Of a DNA stretch of 5,420 nt, positions 4,683 through 5,420 are shown in pieces; the first letter of the stretch is position 1; each line of letters starts with the position of its first letter. A program made the position numbers and the translations under genes. The DNA lies in NCBI GenBank assembly GCA_946414115.1, contig CAMKNF010000140.1, positions 1 to 5,420 on the forward strand, read 5' to 3'. The DNA is from an uncultured Ruminococcus sp. Lineage in GTDB: Bacteria; Bacillota; Clostridia; Oscillospirales; Acutalibacteraceae. Below the pieces are notes generated by a model. The model worked only from the letters and a program-made list of their open reading frames with translations, did not search any database and was not told the origin of the DNA.

Positions 4683-5066
4683 ATGGCTGAAATTATTCAG
4701 CTGGGTAAAATCAATACTACTCCTCTTGAAAAAGAGTTTGGGAAACTAAAAACTGATGAAATAATAATAACAAACGAACGTATTGACCATATAAAAAAGA
4801 GACACCCCGAAGACTTTCTGCTTTTTGAGAAATATGGTGTACAAACCGTTGAAAATCCTGATACAATTATTAAGGATTGTAAAAATAAAGGTACTGTTTT
4901 TATGGTGAAAAAACTTCCTGATACTAACCTTAATGTTGTTGCACGATTAGTCGTAGATGATGATAATGAAAATTTTAAAAATTCTGTTATGACTTTTTAT
5001 CGCATTAGAAACCGAAATCTTGAAAAATTAGCAAATAAGAATAAAATCCTTTACAAAAAAGAATAA
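4683..5066 (+). CDS. PBECR-type (Barnase-EndoU-ColicinE5/D-RelE fold) predicted nuclease
   Basis: 127 residues from ATG 4683, with AGGAAG (4670-4675) as ribosome site. An ATG at 4662 lies inside the -10 box and was rejected. The single domain carries family-like motifs: DEIIITNERIDHIKKRHPED (25-44, with H36, R40 and H41), then ENPDTIIKD (57-65), a central strand pair ending NVVARLVV (84-91), and FKNSVMTFYRIRNRNLEKL (98-116) with K99, N100, S101 and T104. This pattern matches the small PBECR proteins found in phages and conjugative elements, predicted RNases by fold; activity is unproven. It stands alone, with no recognisable antitoxin or immunity partner beside it. The gene is visibly more A-rich than the divergent spoVFA, suggesting acquisition. 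It could be a toxin-like nuclease, an element-borne factor, or a domesticated enzyme. Confidence 0.7.
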   Translation: MAEIIQLGKINTTPLEKEFGKLKTDEIIITNERIDHIKKRHPEDFLLFEKYGVQTVENPDTIIKDCKNKGTVFMVKKLPDTNLNVVARLVVDDDNENFKNSVMTFYRIRNRNLEKLANKNKILYKKE

Positions 5067-5078
5067 ATGCGATATAAT
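5050..5078 (+). promoter_or_regulatory. Consensus-like sigma-A promoter at the 3' end of the nuclease gene
   Basis: TTTACA (5050-5055), exactly 17 nt, TATAAT (5073-5078). It overlaps the last codons of the nuclease gene and points into the gene-poor stretch 5085-5271. The predicted start is about 5085. The perfect -10 and one-mismatch -35 at ideal spacing make this one of the best promoter matches in the window. Confidence 0.7.
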
Positions 5079-5084
5079 ATGAAT

Positions 5085-5271
5085 AGGATAAGAATAGGTG
5101 ATTTGAAGTAGAGATTTGTGCTGCTACGCACCCTTTGGGTCAAAAGAAATGTGGGAAAGGGCACACCCGCCAAATCACCATTGCTTTGAAAGCCGTTTTG
5201 AAATTTTCAGGGCGGCTTTCTTCTGTTAAAGTAATATTCAACCGCTCCCACGTTGTGAGGGCGGTATTTTT
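5085..5271 (+). ncRNA. Candidate structured non-coding RNA
   Basis: The interval between the promoter at 5050-5078 and the terminator at 5241-5271 holds no convincing ORF. A 26-codon frame from ATG 5149 has no real ribosome site. It has heavy folding potential. GGTGATTTG (5097-5105) pairs perfectly with CAAATCACC (5171-5179) and encloses small hairpins GTGC/GCAC (5118-5131) and ACCC/GGGT (5130-5140). A second stem is GAAAGCCG (5188-5195) with CGGCTTTC (5213-5220). I do not recognise a known RNA family. It could instead be untranslated remains of a mobile element; the same bases are open on the minus strand. Confidence 0.4.
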
Positions 5272-5420
5272 ATAAACAAAAGCCCCGAAACCGTCTGAAT
5301 AATCAGTAAAGTTTCGGGACTTTCTTTTGTAGTGTTTTTTGCTTTCAACTTTTCTTGTAACGGGATTTACGTTTCCCCACGTCACACGTTTTTTTCTGTC
5401 AAGCTCTCGCTTTTTTGACT
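5140..5420 (-). CDS. Partial basic small ORF from the right edge, possibly mobile-element derived; 3' end doubtful
   Basis: The frame is open from the right edge to TGA at 5142-5140. The visible N-terminal part, KKRELDRKKR then VTWGNVNPVTRKVESKKHYK, is highly basic. Its W-x-x-NPVTR-x-x-x-x-KK-x-Y-x-RK pattern resembles short proteins of clostridial conjugative elements and phages; this is recalled from memory, not searched. A GTG at 5385 is an internal possible start, but the frame continues upstream. After about KRKSRN the sequence runs through a terminator-like hairpin (5282-5320) and two more dyads, and the remaining residues look non-protein-like. The true gene may have ended earlier or been damaged at its 3' end. 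Real coding is likeliest for 5320-5420 only. Confidence 0.35.
   Translation of the reverse strand, partial: SKKRELDRKKRVTWGNVNPVTRKVESKKHYKRKSRNFTDYSDGFGAFVYKNTALTTWERLNITLTEESRPENFKTAFKAMVIWRVCPFPHFF
5241..5271 (+). terminator. Intrinsic terminator of the nuclease/candidate RNA unit
   Basis: ACCGCTCCCAC (5241-5251), loop GTT, GTGAGGGCGGT (5255-5265) pair over 11 positions with one C-A mismatch and one wobble, then ATTTTTAT. The T-run is on the plus-strand side only, so it ends plus-strand transcription. Confidence 0.6.
5273..5320 (-). terminator. Terminator-like hairpin on the minus strand
   Basis: On the minus strand GTCCCGAAAC (5320-5311) pairs with GTTTCGGGGC (5291-5282), 10 bp with one G-U that would be A-C on the plus strand. 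An inner CTGA/TCAG stem lies within, and TTTTGTTT follows. It would terminate a gene entering from the right edge, yet it lies inside the open frame annotated at 5140-5420. Confidence 0.5.

Noticed and set aside
5149..5229. 26-codon plus-strand ORF from ATG 5149
   Set aside because: No credible ribosome site; overlaps the long-range stem and second hairpin, and the peptide shows no protein-like features.
1..5420. CRISPR array, tRNA or rRNA genes
   Set aside because: No regularly spaced direct repeats, cloverleaf-forming stretches or rRNA-like sequence were seen on either strand.

Overview
The window looks like chromosome from an anaerobic, spore-forming Firmicute of class Clostridia, probably Oscillospiraceae/Ruminococcus-like. 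The reasons are a complete dipicolinate synthase pair (spoVFA-spoVFB), a SpoIIQ-like M23/LytM membrane protein, a secreted BspA-type leucine-rich-repeat protein, strong AGGAGG ribosome sites, moderately low GC, and many short palindromic intergenic repeats. The family-level placement is inference.

Layout. Bases 1-277 (minus) hold the N-terminus of a secreted LRR protein that runs off the left edge. It is preceded by a sigma-A promoter (462-490) and a leader of about 180 nt that folds into a compact three-way junction, a further hairpin, and a UUCG-capped terminator-like hairpin directly against the ribosome site. Bases 491-914 are non-coding and carry two units of a palindromic repeat family, a candidate promoter and small hairpins. 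The SpoIIQ-like gene (915-1661, plus) follows. Bases 1662-1922 are non-coding, with a degenerate inverted repeat and a strong terminator between convergent units. A 23-residue ORF with an excellent ribosome site (1923-1994, minus) lies 57 bp downstream of a cytidylate-kinase-like gene (2052-2678, minus). Bases 2679-3051 are an AT-rich spacer with the kinase promoter region and an oversized terminator hairpin.

The spoVFA-spoVFB operon (4496 to 3052, minus) makes dipicolinic acid, the spore-core chelator. The two genes overlap by GTGA, and a near-consensus sigma-K promoter lies at 4572-4598. The neighbouring asd-dapG-dapA genes known from Bacillus subtilis are absent. Divergent from it is a small AT-rich gene (4683-5066, plus) for a PBECR-type (phage Barnase-EndoU-ColicinE5/D-RelE fold) predicted nuclease with its own strong promoter.

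The right end (5050-5420) looks like accessory or mobile-element DNA. A consensus sigma-A promoter at the 3' end of the nuclease gene fires into about 190 nt of highly structured sequence without a convincing ORF and ends at an intrinsic terminator, so it is a candidate non-coding RNA. On the opposite strand, a partial basic ORF enters from the right edge and runs through the same hairpins.

The sporulation genes (spoVFAB and probably the SpoIIQ-like gene) are the coherent functional theme. The most novel-looking signals are the structured LRR leader and the candidate RNA at 5085-5271. No tRNA, rRNA, CRISPR array or transposase gene was seen.
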